Positions 7,960-14,903 of a DNA stretch of 16,045 bases are shown piece after piece. Source of the stretch: Thermoplasmata archaeon (lineage in GTDB: Archaea; Thermoplasmatota; Thermoplasmata; Thermoplasmatales; Thermoplasmataceae); the NCBI GenBank assembly GCA_021792045.1, contig JAJYVJ010000029.1:1-16045 (forward strand), read 5' to 3'. Numbering within the stretch: the first letter of the stretch is position 1; each line of letters begins with the position of its first letter. A model generated the notes under the pieces. That model was not told the origin of the DNA. It saw only the letters and a program-made list of their open reading frames with translations, and did not search any database. Made by a program: the position numbers and the translations under genes.

Positions 7960-8253
7960 ATGCGTAAAGTTTTTGTTGTAAACAAAAAGGATAGATCGAT
8001 AATTAATGAGATGCTCTCTGACGATCTGGTCGGGAGACAATCTATTTATGAGAGAGAGGGCGAGGGATATAGGCTGAAAGCTGATGAAGTCCTTATTGTT
8101 TTTTCTGGTTCCGAGGAGGCGTTTTCTGTGATAAGAAAACAATGGGGTGAAAAGATCGTCCTACTTTCGGGAAAACAGGAAGAGGACATCCTAAACCAGA
8201 TAGACAAAGAGAACGATAACGCCCAGGAAGGAATGGGCTTCCTTTTCTCCTGA
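7960..8253 (+). CDS. Conserved-looking hypothetical protein, 97 aa
   Basis: I do not recognise this family. It is a small soluble, strongly charged protein with alternating strand-like and helix-like segments: RKVFVVNKK, then DEVLIVFSGSEEAFSVIRKQWG, then KIVLLSGKQEEDILNQI, ending GMGFLFS. That pattern looks like a compact alpha/beta fold. There are no cysteines and no evident catalytic motif. The frame could be extended upstream to a TTG at 7915. That extension would create a false lipoprotein-like signal (VFLISLVLGC) encoded across the TATA box, so I reject it. The UPF0200 gene starts 5 nt after its stop, so the two are almost certainly one operon and may share a function in nucleotide or cofactor handling. 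Confidence 0.65.
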   Translation: MRKVFVVNKKDRSIINEMLSDDLVGRQSIYEREGEGYRLKADEVLIVFSGSEEAFSVIRKQWGEKIVLLSGKQEEDILNQIDKENDNAQEGMGFLFS

Positions 8254-8258
8254 TCACC

Positions 8259-8786
8259 ATGCTTATTATCACTGGGATGCCGGGTGCTGGAAAAGACGAA
8301 TTCGTCAAAGTGGCTAAGGAATTCGGGTTCGTTGACGTCCATATGGGAGACACAGTTAAAAAATATGCCACAATGAATAAGATACCGTTTATCGATTCAG
8401 AAATTGGTAAATTTGCAACCTCAGAAAGGAGGGATAAGGGTATGGATATATGGGCAAGGAGAACAGCCGAATCAATTAAGGATCCGGATAAAACAGTGGT
8501 CGATGGTCTAAGAAACGATGAGGAATTATCATTCTTCAGGGATAAATTTGAGAACGTCAAGGTGGTAGCAATATACACAAACCGACAGGAGCGCTTTAAG
8601 AGGATAATTAAAAGGGCAAGAGAGGACGATGTCAAGACTGAACCTGAATTCTATGAACGTGATAATAGAGAGCTGAGCTGGGGCATCGGACGTACTATTT
8701 CATTGTCTGATTATATGATAGTAAATGATAGAAGCCTGGAAGAATTCAAACAGGATGTCAGAGAGTTCTTCAGGACAATAACTTAG
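8259..8786 (+). CDS. UPF0200 P-loop protein, nucleotide/dephospho-CoA kinase-like
   Basis: A 175-aa P-loop NTPase of the archaeal UPF0200 group, related to adenylate and dephospho-CoA kinases; its true substrate is not established. Walker A is GMPGAGKDEF (6-15), close to the N-terminus as in small-molecule kinases. It is followed by VHMGDTVKK (27-35) and VVDGLRNDEE, the typical strand-loop that binds acceptor and Mg. An arginine/lysine-rich lid (RQERFKRIIKRAREDD) follows, then NRELSWGIG and a final SLEEFKQDVREFF helix. Archaea lack the bacterial CoaE, and members of this group have been considered possible substitutes, but nothing here proves that. It follows the 97-aa gene by 5 nt without a clear Shine-Dalgarno, suggesting coupled translation. 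It converges on purQ with a 3-bp gap. Confidence 0.8.
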   Translation: MLIITGMPGAGKDEFVKVAKEFGFVDVHMGDTVKKYATMNKIPFIDSEIGKFATSERRDKGMDIWARRTAESIKDPDKTVVDGLRNDEELSFFRDKFENVKVVAIYTNRQERFKRIIKRAREDDVKTEPEFYERDNRELSWGIGRTISLSDYMIVNDRSLEEFKQDVREFFRTIT

Positions 8787-8789
8787 GCA

Positions 8790-9542
8790 TTAAAATGACT
8801 TTGAAGCCACATATTTTCTCAGCGATTCGAAAAATGGCTTTCCAAGGACAGGATCTTTGATTAATCTTCTGTCGGAATCTAACGGTAACTCGTAAAGACG
8901 CTCCGGATGAGGCATGAGGCCAAGAACATTCCCAAAAGGATTGGATAAGGCCGCTATATTCCCTTCGGAGCCATTTGGGTTCCATGGGTATCCAGCTTCA
9001 TTCCCAAAAGGATCTGCGTACTTCATGACTATCTGACCTTCTTCTTCCAGTCGTTCAAGTGTTTTGTGCTGACGATCAACAATGATCTTACCTTCTGAAT
9101 GTGCAACTGGAACAAGATAACTTTCTCCAACATCTATCTCGCCAAGAAGGTTATTTTTAGAGTGCATTTTTACATAGGTGTACCTGCATTCATACCTGTT
9201 GGAATCATTGAGCGAAAGGGCGAAGCGTCTCGTGAAATCGTACCCCGGCAGGAAACCCAATTCGCATAAAACCTGAAAACCATTGCACACCCCGATTATC
9301 GGTTTTCCTGCATCAGAAAATTTTATGAGATCTGGCAAAGAGGAACTGGCAAGGCGCTGAGCAAAAATAACTCCTGCTCTAATATAATCTCCAGCAGAAA
9401 AACCGCCAGGAATAAACAACACAGAAAAATCTTCAAGAGATAGTTTGTCTCTCTTTAATTCGTTGACATGAACATACCTAGGAAGGAACCCAATTCGCTT
9501 GAACGATTGATAAGCCTCGTATTCACAATTTGTTCCTTCCAT
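8790..9542 (-). CDS. purQ: Phosphoribosylformylglycinamidine synthase, glutaminase subunit PurQ
   Basis: PurQ is the class I glutamine amidotransferase that feeds ammonia to PurL in purine synthesis (FGAR to FGAM). Numbered from the ATG at 9542, the nucleophile is Cys86 in IGVCNGFQ, and the triad is completed by His212 and Glu214 in MPHPER. IPGGFSAGDYIRAG (44-57) forms the oxyanion region. The family N-terminus is oddly placed. The first beta strand with its motif reads AAIVRMEGTNCE, but the ATG is the M of this motif. The preceding 13 in-frame codons, back to the rpl40e stop, contain no ATG, GTG or TTG. Either a near-cognate start is used (ACG at 9581 lies 8 nt after GAGGTG), or the protein lacks strand 1, or there is a sequence error. 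purL and purS are not in this window. It lies 39 nt downstream of rpl40e, in the same frame. Confidence 0.9.
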   Translation of the reverse strand: MEGTNCEYEAYQSFKRIGFLPRYVHVNELKRDKLSLEDFSVLFIPGGFSAGDYIRAGVIFAQRLASSSLPDLIKFSDAGKPIIGVCNGFQVLCELGFLPGYDFTRRFALSLNDSNRYECRYTYVKMHSKNNLLGEIDVGESYLVPVAHSEGKIIVDRQHKTLERLEEEGQIVMKYADPFGNEAGYPWNPNGSEGNIAALSNPFGNVLGLMPHPERLYELPLDSDRRLIKDPVLGKPFFESLRKYVASKSF

Positions 9543-9557
9543 CCGTACTATTGCAGC

Positions 9558-9583
9558 AGACGGATGAAAGCTAGAATCCGTCT
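9558..9583 (-). promoter_or_regulatory. Hairpin spanning the rpl40e stop and the purQ leader
   Basis: AGACGGAT and ATCCGTCT form a perfect 8-bp inverted repeat with a 10-nt loop. The stem begins inside the rpl40e TAG stop codon and ends 15 nt before the purQ ATG. There is no T-run after it, so it is not a standard intrinsic terminator. It could control termination, re-initiation or RNA processing between the two genes. Confidence 0.55.
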
Positions 9584-9731
9584 ACTGACCACCTCTTCTC
9601 TCCTTCGCTTTCATTCTGAGGCCGGTATATCCACATTTTCTGCATTTTGTAGCATTTGGTGAATTTCTAGCGTTACATCTCATGCAAATCTTTTTGTTCA
9701 GTCTTCTTTCAACTGCTTCAGGGAATGCCAT
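9582..9731 (-). CDS. rpl40e: 50S ribosomal protein L40e
   Basis: This 49-codon gene encodes the archaeal/eukaryotic-type large-subunit protein L40e. The protein starts [16 protein letters not shown] and has one zinc ribbon with ligands Cys16, Cys19, Cys30 and Cys33 (CMRC ... CRKC). It is followed by [15 protein letters not shown], the basic tail typical of L40e. In eukaryotes the same protein is fused to ubiquitin; here it stands alone, as in other archaea. The ATG at 9731 lies about 32 nt from a TATA box. purQ follows 39 nt downstream in the same reading frame after a TAG stop, so the two are likely cotranscribed. Its short length makes it easy to miss in gene calling. Confidence 0.93.
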   Translation of the reverse strand: MAFPEAVERRLNKKICMRCNARNSPNATKCRKCGYTGLRMKAKERRGGQ

Positions 9732-9758
9732 ATGAATTCTAACTAGGGATATTCACCG

Positions 9759-9768
9759 GCTATATAGC
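9759..9768 (-). promoter_or_regulatory. TATA box of rpl40e-purQ, fully palindromic
   Basis: GCTATATAGC is self-complementary and lies about 32 nt before the rpl40e ATG, implying a leader of only a few bases. Because it is symmetric it could also drive + strand transcription from about 9789 into the adjacent gene-free gap. Flanking BRE sequence would normally set direction. Confidence 0.55.
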
Positions 9769-9782
9769 AATTCTCATTTGTT

Positions 9783-10134
9783 TCCAAAATCTGCCTCGGT
9801 GTACCAGCTGAAAATCGTTCATTACTATTCCGTATTTGTAGGCCTTAATTTCTATCGACCAAGGAGTTATTACGCCAGAAACGTGATATGTTAAAATAAT
9901 AGCTGAAATTTATCTTGGAATGTCGAAAAGATAATCGGAAGTGCCTGCTGATATAAACTCAGAAACTAAAGTACGACCAGGTTATTATTCAGAAAATGAA
10001 GGATTTGTATTCCAGATTCGTCTATGTTAATTTTATGCGATAACCGATCTTGCTTTACTGCTAGAGCACTACAAAGAATAACGTGACTAAATGTGAAATT
10101 TTCATTCAATATACTAAAATAAATTATTTTAATA
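9783..10134. other. Gene-free gap between the site-2 protease and rpl40e
   Basis: I see no gene of useful length on either strand and no tRNA-like pattern. The longest hint of coding is a 15-codon + strand frame from 9996 (MKDLYSRFVYV...), open a further 13 codons upstream without a start; this is too short to call. TAAAATAA (10115-10122) and TTATTTTA (10124-10131) form an AT-only palindrome a few bases past the protease stop. It may help end its transcript. Confidence 0.4.
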
Positions 10135-11688
10135 TCAAACAACTAGGAAATATATCTCTATTGCAAATAACAATAGAACAAAAAAACTTGATGCGATCAT
10201 TACAGATCTGACGTTGTTTTCTTTGCTGAGCCAAGAGAATGATTTGTGCCTACCGACGATCAGCATACTGTCTCTAAAAAACTGGCCTCCGTCGAAAACT
10301 ACCACCGGAAGCGCGTTCATGATCGCTAATAGGAAATTCCACCAGAATAACCAGTAGAGCATATCAAATATACCCCAAAATAGGAGTGGAGAGAAGGGTG
10401 TGGAATACATAGAAGCTAAGGAGCTAGGAATTGGTGAGAGATATAGGAACGGAAGTGCTATATATTGTAGCATCCCAGACCAAGGCGATGCAAAAACCTG
10501 TCTACCGGATAACATTGACTGCATGTAGGTCAAGGTATATCCTCCGAATCCGGAATAAACACTTGTGATACCTATGAAGCTATAATTCTTGTATGCGTTG
10601 CTGTTCTGAGATGGATCATATTTTGCATAATAATAATATTCAGATGTAGTTATTAGCGTGAAATTCTTCTCCACCATGCTTCCGCCGATCGGTACCATCA
10701 TTTCCAAATAATCCTTAGAACCTGGAGGAAGTTTATTTAATTGGTCTGTTAGAACCGTTACATTATAAATTGTTAAATTATTACTCTTAACCAAAACAGA
10801 ACCCACAGGGATCGAAATATTCGCTGCTGGCAAGCCACTTATGGTCGAGTAAATGGTCAATCCAGCCATAACTTTAACAGAATGCATGGATCCGCCATAA
10901 TAAATGGATGCAGGATAATACTGACCAGGTGTTAAATCTGAAATAGTACTAAGGTTCTGGATAACATTGCCCGTGTAATTTCCAAGTGATACAACCTCAT
11001 CACCATTAGATATTACGTGTGATACCTGAGAGCCTGAAACTGTGGCCTCAACGTATAAACCGTCATGCGTCGGAGATGCAGCAGGAACCACCAGTAAGGC
11101 GACTAGAAGGAAGCATATAACGGCTAAAACAATGTTAATACCTGGACCAGCGGCAACTATTCGTCTCCTGACAACCGGGTCAGATTTGGTTATTTCCTGC
11201 TCATCTGGCTCTACGAAGGCACCTACCGGCACAACAAACCAAAGTACACCCACGGACGAAAGCTTTATGCCCTGTTTCTTTGCGACTACACCGTGGAAGA
11301 ATTCGTGAATAACTACAGCAAGTATCAAAGTTACAGTTCCGAATCCAATTGGTATTACTGGATTTATTCCCGGAATGGCAAGGAGTAAGGAAAGACCTGT
11401 CGCATGTGATGGTTTAATCGCAAAAGAAAGAACCGCACCGTAAACTAGTATGACGACAGCTAAAATAGCACTGACAAAAACGATAATAACAGAAATTCTT
11501 CCGAATGATTTACCAGGAAATTTTTTTGTAAATCGTTCAATAATTCCTCGATTCTTGGTGACCTTTATCATGATAGCTGGACCGAACAGGGAGAAATGTT
11601 TTGTCTTTGAGATCTTAGGACCGAGATATATCACTATGATTATCCATGCAAAGATTAGTAAAATCGCAATCTCAAGTCCACTGATCAT
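10135..11688 (-). CDS. Site-2-type intramembrane zinc metalloprotease (M50)
   Basis: This polytopic membrane protease is of the site-2 protease family, which cuts membrane-bound substrates in regulated proteolysis. The zinc motif HEFFH (128-132) lies in a membrane segment, and the third ligand is Asp466 in NALPVVVFDGGQ, the family's LDG-type motif. Hydrophobic segments occur at about 5-22, 65-90, 112-135, 143-160, 178-203, 405-425, 435-452 and 495-517. Between about 205 and 400 is a large extracytoplasmic insert with two PDZ-like stretches: ISNGDEVVSLGNYTG (226-240), and PVGSVLVKSNN followed by LNKLPPG. It contains seven N-x-S/T sequons (Asn237, 245, 290, 304, 309, 342, 368), and none occur elsewhere in the protein. 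The start has GGGGGTGGT directly before the ATG and a TATA candidate near 11714. Its target, probably a membrane-anchored regulator, is not encoded here. Confidence 0.88.
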   Translation of the reverse strand: MISGLEIAILLIFAWIIIVIYLGPKISKTKHFSLFGPAIMIKVTKNRGIIERFTKKFPGKSFGRISVIIVFVSAILAVVILVYGAVLSFAIKPSHATGLSLLLAIPGINPVIPIGFGTVTLILAVVIHEFFHGVVAKKQGIKLSSVGVLWFVVPVGAFVEPDEQEITKSDPVVRRRIVAAGPGINIVLAVICFLLVALLVVPAASPTHDGLYVEATVSGSQVSHVISNGDEVVSLGNYTGNVIQNLSTISDLTPGQYYPASIYYGGSMHSVKVMAGLTIYSTISGLPAANISIPVGSVLVKSNNLTIYNVTVLTDQLNKLPPGSKDYLEMMVPIGGSMVEKNFTLITTSEYYYYAKYDPSQNSNAYKNYSFIGITSVYSGFGGYTLTYMQSMLSGRQVFASPWSGMLQYIALPFLYLSPIPSSLASMYSTPFSPLLFWGIFDMLYWLFWWNFLLAIMNALPVVVFDGGQFFRDSMLIVGRHKSFSWLSKENNVRSVMIASSFFVLLLFAIEIYFLVV

Positions 11689-12069
11689 ACCACCCCCTAT
11701 ACGAAATGATTATACTAATGTTTTTTTATGGAAATTTTGCTTCACCTTTTGGTTTTCGAAGTTAGATAAAACTAAACGGCTATTTCTTAACTCCATTTCC
11801 TCAAACAGCAAGTATCAACGAGTTTTCAGGTATTGACGAACAGAATTTCGAAGAGGCAAGAGGAATATGATGCTATACTCTTAAGCTTTAATTTGTTCTC
11901 TTTCTGATTCGCTATCCTGGTAATCCGACCAGAAAGAACCCATATAAAATACAAAGTCCTTGAAAATTATATACATATTGCCGAACCAATAAATAGATTA
12001 CTTCGACATTACGCGTATACAAAAATGAATGAGCGAAAGTTTAAAATACCAACTTTTAAAATACTATTT
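11689..12069. promoter_or_regulatory. Divergent promoter region between the site-2 protease and FBP aldolase/phosphatase
   Basis: No convincing gene is present; a 28-codon minus-strand frame (11796 to 11710) is probably chance. On the + strand several TATA-like boxes are stacked: CATATAAAAT at 11941-11950, AATTATATACATAT at 11966-11979, and TTTAAAATA at 12041-12049. Only the last sits at the leaderless distance (25 nt) from the preferred ATG at 12070. The earlier ones would give longer leaders or serve an ATG at 12025. On the minus strand, TAGTATAATC near 11714 is a candidate TATA box for the protease. Confidence 0.45.
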
Positions 12070-13227
12070 ATGAAAGTAACAATATCGCATATAAAGGCAG
12101 ATATAGGCAGTTTGCCAGGCCACACAGTTGTATTTCAGCCTGTTGTGGACGAAGTCAAAACATTTGTAAAGGAGAACGGGAAATCATTGATCAGCGACTT
12201 CCACATCTCAAGTATTGGAGATGATATTCAGATAACAATGATCCATGACAAAGGAATAGACAACCCAGATATACATGAACTTGCCTGGAATGCTTTTAAA
12301 GCCGGAACAGCGGTGGCCAAGAGATACGGGTTGTACGGTGCCGGTCAAGACCTTCTTAAAGACGCATTTTCAGGAAATATCAAAGGAATGGGTCCTGGAG
12401 TGGCAGAGATGGAAATTACTCCCAGAAAAGCGGAACCATTCATCGTCTACATGATGGACAAGACAGAGCCTGGCGCTTTTAATTACCCCATTTATAAGAT
12501 GTTTGCGGATCCTTTCAATACACCAGGACTTGTTATTGATCAAAACATGCATGATGGTTTTGTTTTTGAAATCTGGGATATAATAGAATCTAAGAAAATT
12601 TTCCTTGGGTCCCCGGAAAATCTTTACGACATATTGGGCCTTATTGGATCAAAGAGTAGATATGTTATTAAACGTATTTTTACAAAGCCTTCACACGAAA
12701 AGATTCCGGACGAAAATGTCGCTGTTATAACTACAGACAAGCTCTCTTTTATCGCGGGCGAGTACGTCGGTAAAGATGACCCCGCAGGTATAGTTAGGAT
12801 TCAGTCAGGGCTTCCGGCTTCCGGAGAATCACTGGAGGCTTTCTCGTTCCCGTATCTCGTCTCTGGGTGGATGAGGGGATCCTTTAACGGACCACTTATG
12901 CCTGTTTCTCAAAAGGATTCTAAAATGACGCGTTTTGATGGACCACCCCGTGTAGTTGCTCTAGGATTCGTTCTTAAGGACGGAAAACTTTCTGGACCTG
13001 TGGACATGTTCGATGATCCTGCCTTCGACGGCACGAGAAAGACTGCTATGGAAATTGTGGATTATATTAGACGCATGGGACCATTCGAACCACACCGGCT
13101 TCCCGAGGACGAAATGGAGTATACAACTCTGCCGCACGTCCTTGAAAAGTACAAGGGACAATTCGAGCCTATCGAAGGAGCCATTCGAAAAAAGAATTTG
13201 GGCGTAACTACTAGAGATATGGACTAA
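12070..13227 (+). CDS. fbp: Fructose-1,6-bisphosphate aldolase/phosphatase (archaeal class V FBPase)
   Basis: This bifunctional gluconeogenic enzyme condenses dihydroxyacetone phosphate and glyceraldehyde 3-phosphate and then dephosphorylates the product to fructose 6-phosphate. The N-terminal ISHIKADIGSLPGH (5-18) carries Mg and substrate ligands (Asp11, His18), and SSIGDDIQ (47-54) supplies Asp51 and Asp52. GEYVGKDDP (230-238) contains Tyr232 and Lys235. By alignment with the crystallised archaeal enzymes these are the catalytic tyrosine and the Schiff-base lysine three residues apart. I chose the ATG at 12070 (385 aa), because the family starts just before the I-x-A-D-I-G-S motif and a TATA box lies 25 nt upstream. 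An in-frame ATG at 12025 would add 15 residues encoded across that TATA box. A hairpin and T-run follow the stop. Confidence 0.95.
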   Translation: MKVTISHIKADIGSLPGHTVVFQPVVDEVKTFVKENGKSLISDFHISSIGDDIQITMIHDKGIDNPDIHELAWNAFKAGTAVAKRYGLYGAGQDLLKDAFSGNIKGMGPGVAEMEITPRKAEPFIVYMMDKTEPGAFNYPIYKMFADPFNTPGLVIDQNMHDGFVFEIWDIIESKKIFLGSPENLYDILGLIGSKSRYVIKRIFTKPSHEKIPDENVAVITTDKLSFIAGEYVGKDDPAGIVRIQSGLPASGESLEAFSFPYLVSGWMRGSFNGPLMPVSQKDSKMTRFDGPPRVVALGFVLKDGKLSGPVDMFDDPAFDGTRKTAMEIVDYIRRMGPFEPHRLPEDEMEYTTLPHVLEKYKGQFEPIEGAIRKKNLGVTTRDMD

Positions 13228-13247
13228 TTTTTAACATATTTCTAAAT

Positions 13248-13275
13248 AATAAAGCCATTATAGCATTATTTTTTT
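13248..13275 (+). terminator. Hairpin plus T-run after the FBP aldolase/phosphatase gene
   Basis: AATAA-A-GC and GC-A-TTATT pair around a 7-nt loop with one A-A mismatch, and are followed by seven T residues. Position 21 nt after the stop and the T-run fit a transcription terminator. Archaeal termination mainly needs the T-run. Confidence 0.5.
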
Positions 13276-13387
13276 ATATTCATTTGCGTAAGGGTCCTGG
13301 CGTATTAGCGCGGTAATAGAACATAACATGGAATAAACCCTAGTTTTAATTTTTTTGTGTAAAATTAAATTCAGGTGCATCGAGTGA

Positions 13388-13906
13388 TCAGCGTGGTTTA
13401 TTCAAGGAGTCGTATATAGATATAGCACGCTGATAATCTTCCTCCGTATTAACATTGAAGAAGGCGTATTTGGAAAATAAACTGTCACTGAGTCCTATAT
13501 AATCTGCTTGCAATATAACTTCTTTGAGACTCTTTCCTCTTTTCAAATCCCCGGAATAAATGCAAAATAATGGTTCGAAAGAACGATCGCTGTGGACCGG
13601 TACCAAGATCTTTCCACTGAATTTGCCCATCATCAATTGCAGATCATCGATTGTGAAAAAAGGCATGTCCCCTCCGATAAGAAAAAATTCATGATACTTT
13701 GTTGATAAATTCAAAACAAGATCAATGATATTATCTGACCTATCTGGAACATAAGGAAGAGAAAGGTCAATTTTCGAATATATGACAGCTTCCATGACCG
13801 AAGATACTTTATCATAAATTATTTTCAAAATACTATAATTTCCGAGTTTTAGAAGATGTTTATTTTCCAGTCTAGCTGGTTTCTTTACCGGTATGATTCC
13901 AATCAT
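13388..13906 (-). CDS. MobA-like molybdenum cofactor nucleotidyltransferase, atypical N-terminus
   Basis: This 172-aa NTP-transferase-fold protein is probably a molybdopterin guanylyl- or cytidylyltransferase that attaches a nucleotide to Moco. MobA features are GGDMPFF (78-84), equivalent to the metal-binding (C/S)DMPF; EPLFCIY (111-117); and FFNVNTEEDY (149-158), like the family's F-x-N-(I/V)-N-T-x-E-D. The nucleotide-binding loop is unusual. In place of LAGGxSxRMGxDK it reads GIIPVKKPARLENKHL (3-18), nearer to the I-P-x-K style of CofC and CMP-sugar synthetases. I chose the ATG at 13906, 27 nt from a minus-strand TATA box (CTATAAAG); a GTG two codons upstream is possible. It diverges from moaC-moaB, which supports a Moco role. 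A CofC-like or other nucleotidyltransferase role remains possible. Confidence 0.72.
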   Translation of the reverse strand: MIGIIPVKKPARLENKHLLKLGNYSILKIIYDKVSSVMEAVIYSKIDLSLPYVPDRSDNIIDLVLNLSTKYHEFFLIGGDMPFFTIDDLQLMMGKFSGKILVPVHSDRSFEPLFCIYSGDLKRGKSLKEVILQADYIGLSDSLFSKYAFFNVNTEEDYQRAISIYDSLNKPR

Positions 13907-13929
13907 TAACACACCACATGCTGAAGATT

Positions 13930-13968
13930 CTTTATAGATTTATGGTGATAACAAGGTAAATTTATTTA
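13930..13968. promoter_or_regulatory. Divergent promoters of the mobA-like gene and moaCB
   Basis: CTATAAAG (minus strand, 13930-13937) lies 27 nt before the mobA-like ATG. AAATTTATTTA (plus strand, 13958-13968) lies about 28 nt before the moaC ATG. Both fit leaderless transcription. The boxes are only about 20 bp apart, so a factor binding between them could affect both directions. Confidence 0.5.
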
Positions 13969-13990
13969 GATTAAACGCCATTAATATCCC

Positions 13991-14443
13991 ATGATAAACA
14001 TCTCGGAAAAGCAAATAGTACGAAGAGAAGCTGTTGCATCTGGGAAAATTAGGCTCAAGGGCGAGACAATTAATGCAATAAAGGAAGGTAGAGTTAAGAA
14101 GGGGGATGTTTTTACATCGGCCAAAATTTCTGCTCTTGAAGGCGTTAAAGAAGCATGGCAAAGAATGCCATACTGTCATCAGATCCCTATAGAAGCAATA
14201 GATTTTGATATGGAAGTACAAAATGATCACGTTACCGTAAGATGCTCGGTGGAAGCGGAGTGGAAAACCGGAGTTGAGATGGATGCACTGAGTGGCGTAA
14301 GTTCGTCTCTGTTAACAGTATGGGATATGGTAAAGTATATGGAAAAAGACGAGGCAGGTAATTATCCATCCACAGTTATTTATGACATAAAAGTGGACCA
14401 AAAGGTGAAGGGAGATGGAAGCGCACAGAGAAAAAGAATTTAA
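13991..14443 (+). CDS. moaC: Cyclic pyranopterin monophosphate synthase MoaC
   Basis: MoaC converts the MoaA product (3',8-cyclo-GTP) into cyclic pyranopterin monophosphate in the first part of molybdenum cofactor synthesis. The 150-aa protein shows VRREAVASGKI (10-20), MPYCHQIPIEAIDF (59-72, with His63), and TGVEMDALSGVSSSLLTVWDMVK (93-115). The last motif contains the catalytic pair corresponding to Asp112 and Lys115. The N-terminus (MINISEK) is shorter than in bacteria, which carry about 15 further residues before the same point; archaeal forms are often short. A TATA box about 28 nt upstream supports this start. moaB overlaps its 3' end by 29 nt, so the two are cotranscribed and probably co-translated. 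moaA, moaD and moaE are not in the window. Confidence 0.94.
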   Translation: MINISEKQIVRREAVASGKIRLKGETINAIKEGRVKKGDVFTSAKISALEGVKEAWQRMPYCHQIPIEAIDFDMEVQNDHVTVRCSVEAEWKTGVEMDALSGVSSSLLTVWDMVKYMEKDEAGNYPSTVIYDIKVDQKVKGDGSAQRKRI

Positions 14444-14903
14444 GAGCAGGTTCTCCGTCATTACCTGCAGTAGTTCCAGGACCGAAGAGAACGACGAATC
14501 TGGCAGAATTATAAAGGAACTTATTAATGGAACAAAGCATTCGGTGGTTAACTATGCAGTAGTAAAAGACGACAAGAAAAGTATAGTTGACAAAGCAAAA
14601 TATTTTTTAACAAGAAGCGACGCTCTTGTGATTTCTGGAGGGACCGGTCTTACGAAGAACGACGTTACAATAGAGGCCATATCCTCCATATCAGAATTCG
14701 AAATTACTGCATTCTCAATCATTTTTTCACTACTTTCTTATGAGGAAATTGGCACTTCTGCTATAATGTCTAGATCATCCGCGTTTGTAGTTGACAGAAA
14801 ACCTGTTTTCTGCCTGCCCGGCTCACCAAAAGCCGCTGAACTTGGAGTGAAGAAAATCGTACTTGAACAAATCGATCATATTCACCACGAACTAAATAGA
14901 TGA
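14415..14903 (+). CDS. moaB: MoaB/MogA-type molybdopterin adenylyltransferase
   Basis: MoaB/MogA proteins adenylate molybdopterin, preparing it for Mo or W insertion by MoeA. In this 162-aa protein the fold starts with SVITCSSSR (14-22) and continues with LVISGGTGLTKNDVTIEA (71-88), containing the G-G-T-G molybdopterin-binding loop. YEEIGTSAIMSRSSAF follows, then VFCLPGSPKA (131-140), which is diagnostic for the family. The start is set by GGTGA at 14404-14408, 6 nt before the ATG at 14415. It overlaps moaC by 29 nt in another frame, a strong sign of one operon. In archaea this protein usually replaces bacterial MogA. Alternatives are the related CinA-type domain or MoeA C-terminal domains, but the stand-alone length and context favour MoaB. 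Confidence 0.92.
   Translation: MEAHREKEFKSRFSVITCSSSRTEENDESGRIIKELINGTKHSVVNYAVVKDDKKSIVDKAKYFLTRSDALVISGGTGLTKNDVTIEAISSISEFEITAFSIIFSLLSYEEIGTSAIMSRSSAFVVDRKPVFCLPGSPKAAELGVKKIVLEQIDHIHHELNR

Noticed and set aside
8093..8635. 180-codon minus-strand frame opposite the 97-aa and UPF0200 genes
   Set aside because: It spans two convincing + strand genes and is serine/leucine-rich low-information sequence, typical of an antisense shadow.
9957..10043. 28-codon open stretch in the gap beyond the protease, ending MKDLYSRFVYVNFMR
   Set aside because: Too short, no promoter or ribosome-binding site, and the only ATG gives 15 codons; at most a relic.
11710..11796. 28-codon minus-strand ORF upstream of the site-2 protease
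   Set aside because: It is AT-rich, runs through the likely protease promoter and has no recognisable features.
11866..11908. C/D-box-like pair (ATGATGC ... CTGA)
   Set aside because: Box C is imperfect, and no terminal stem or internal C'/D' boxes were found.
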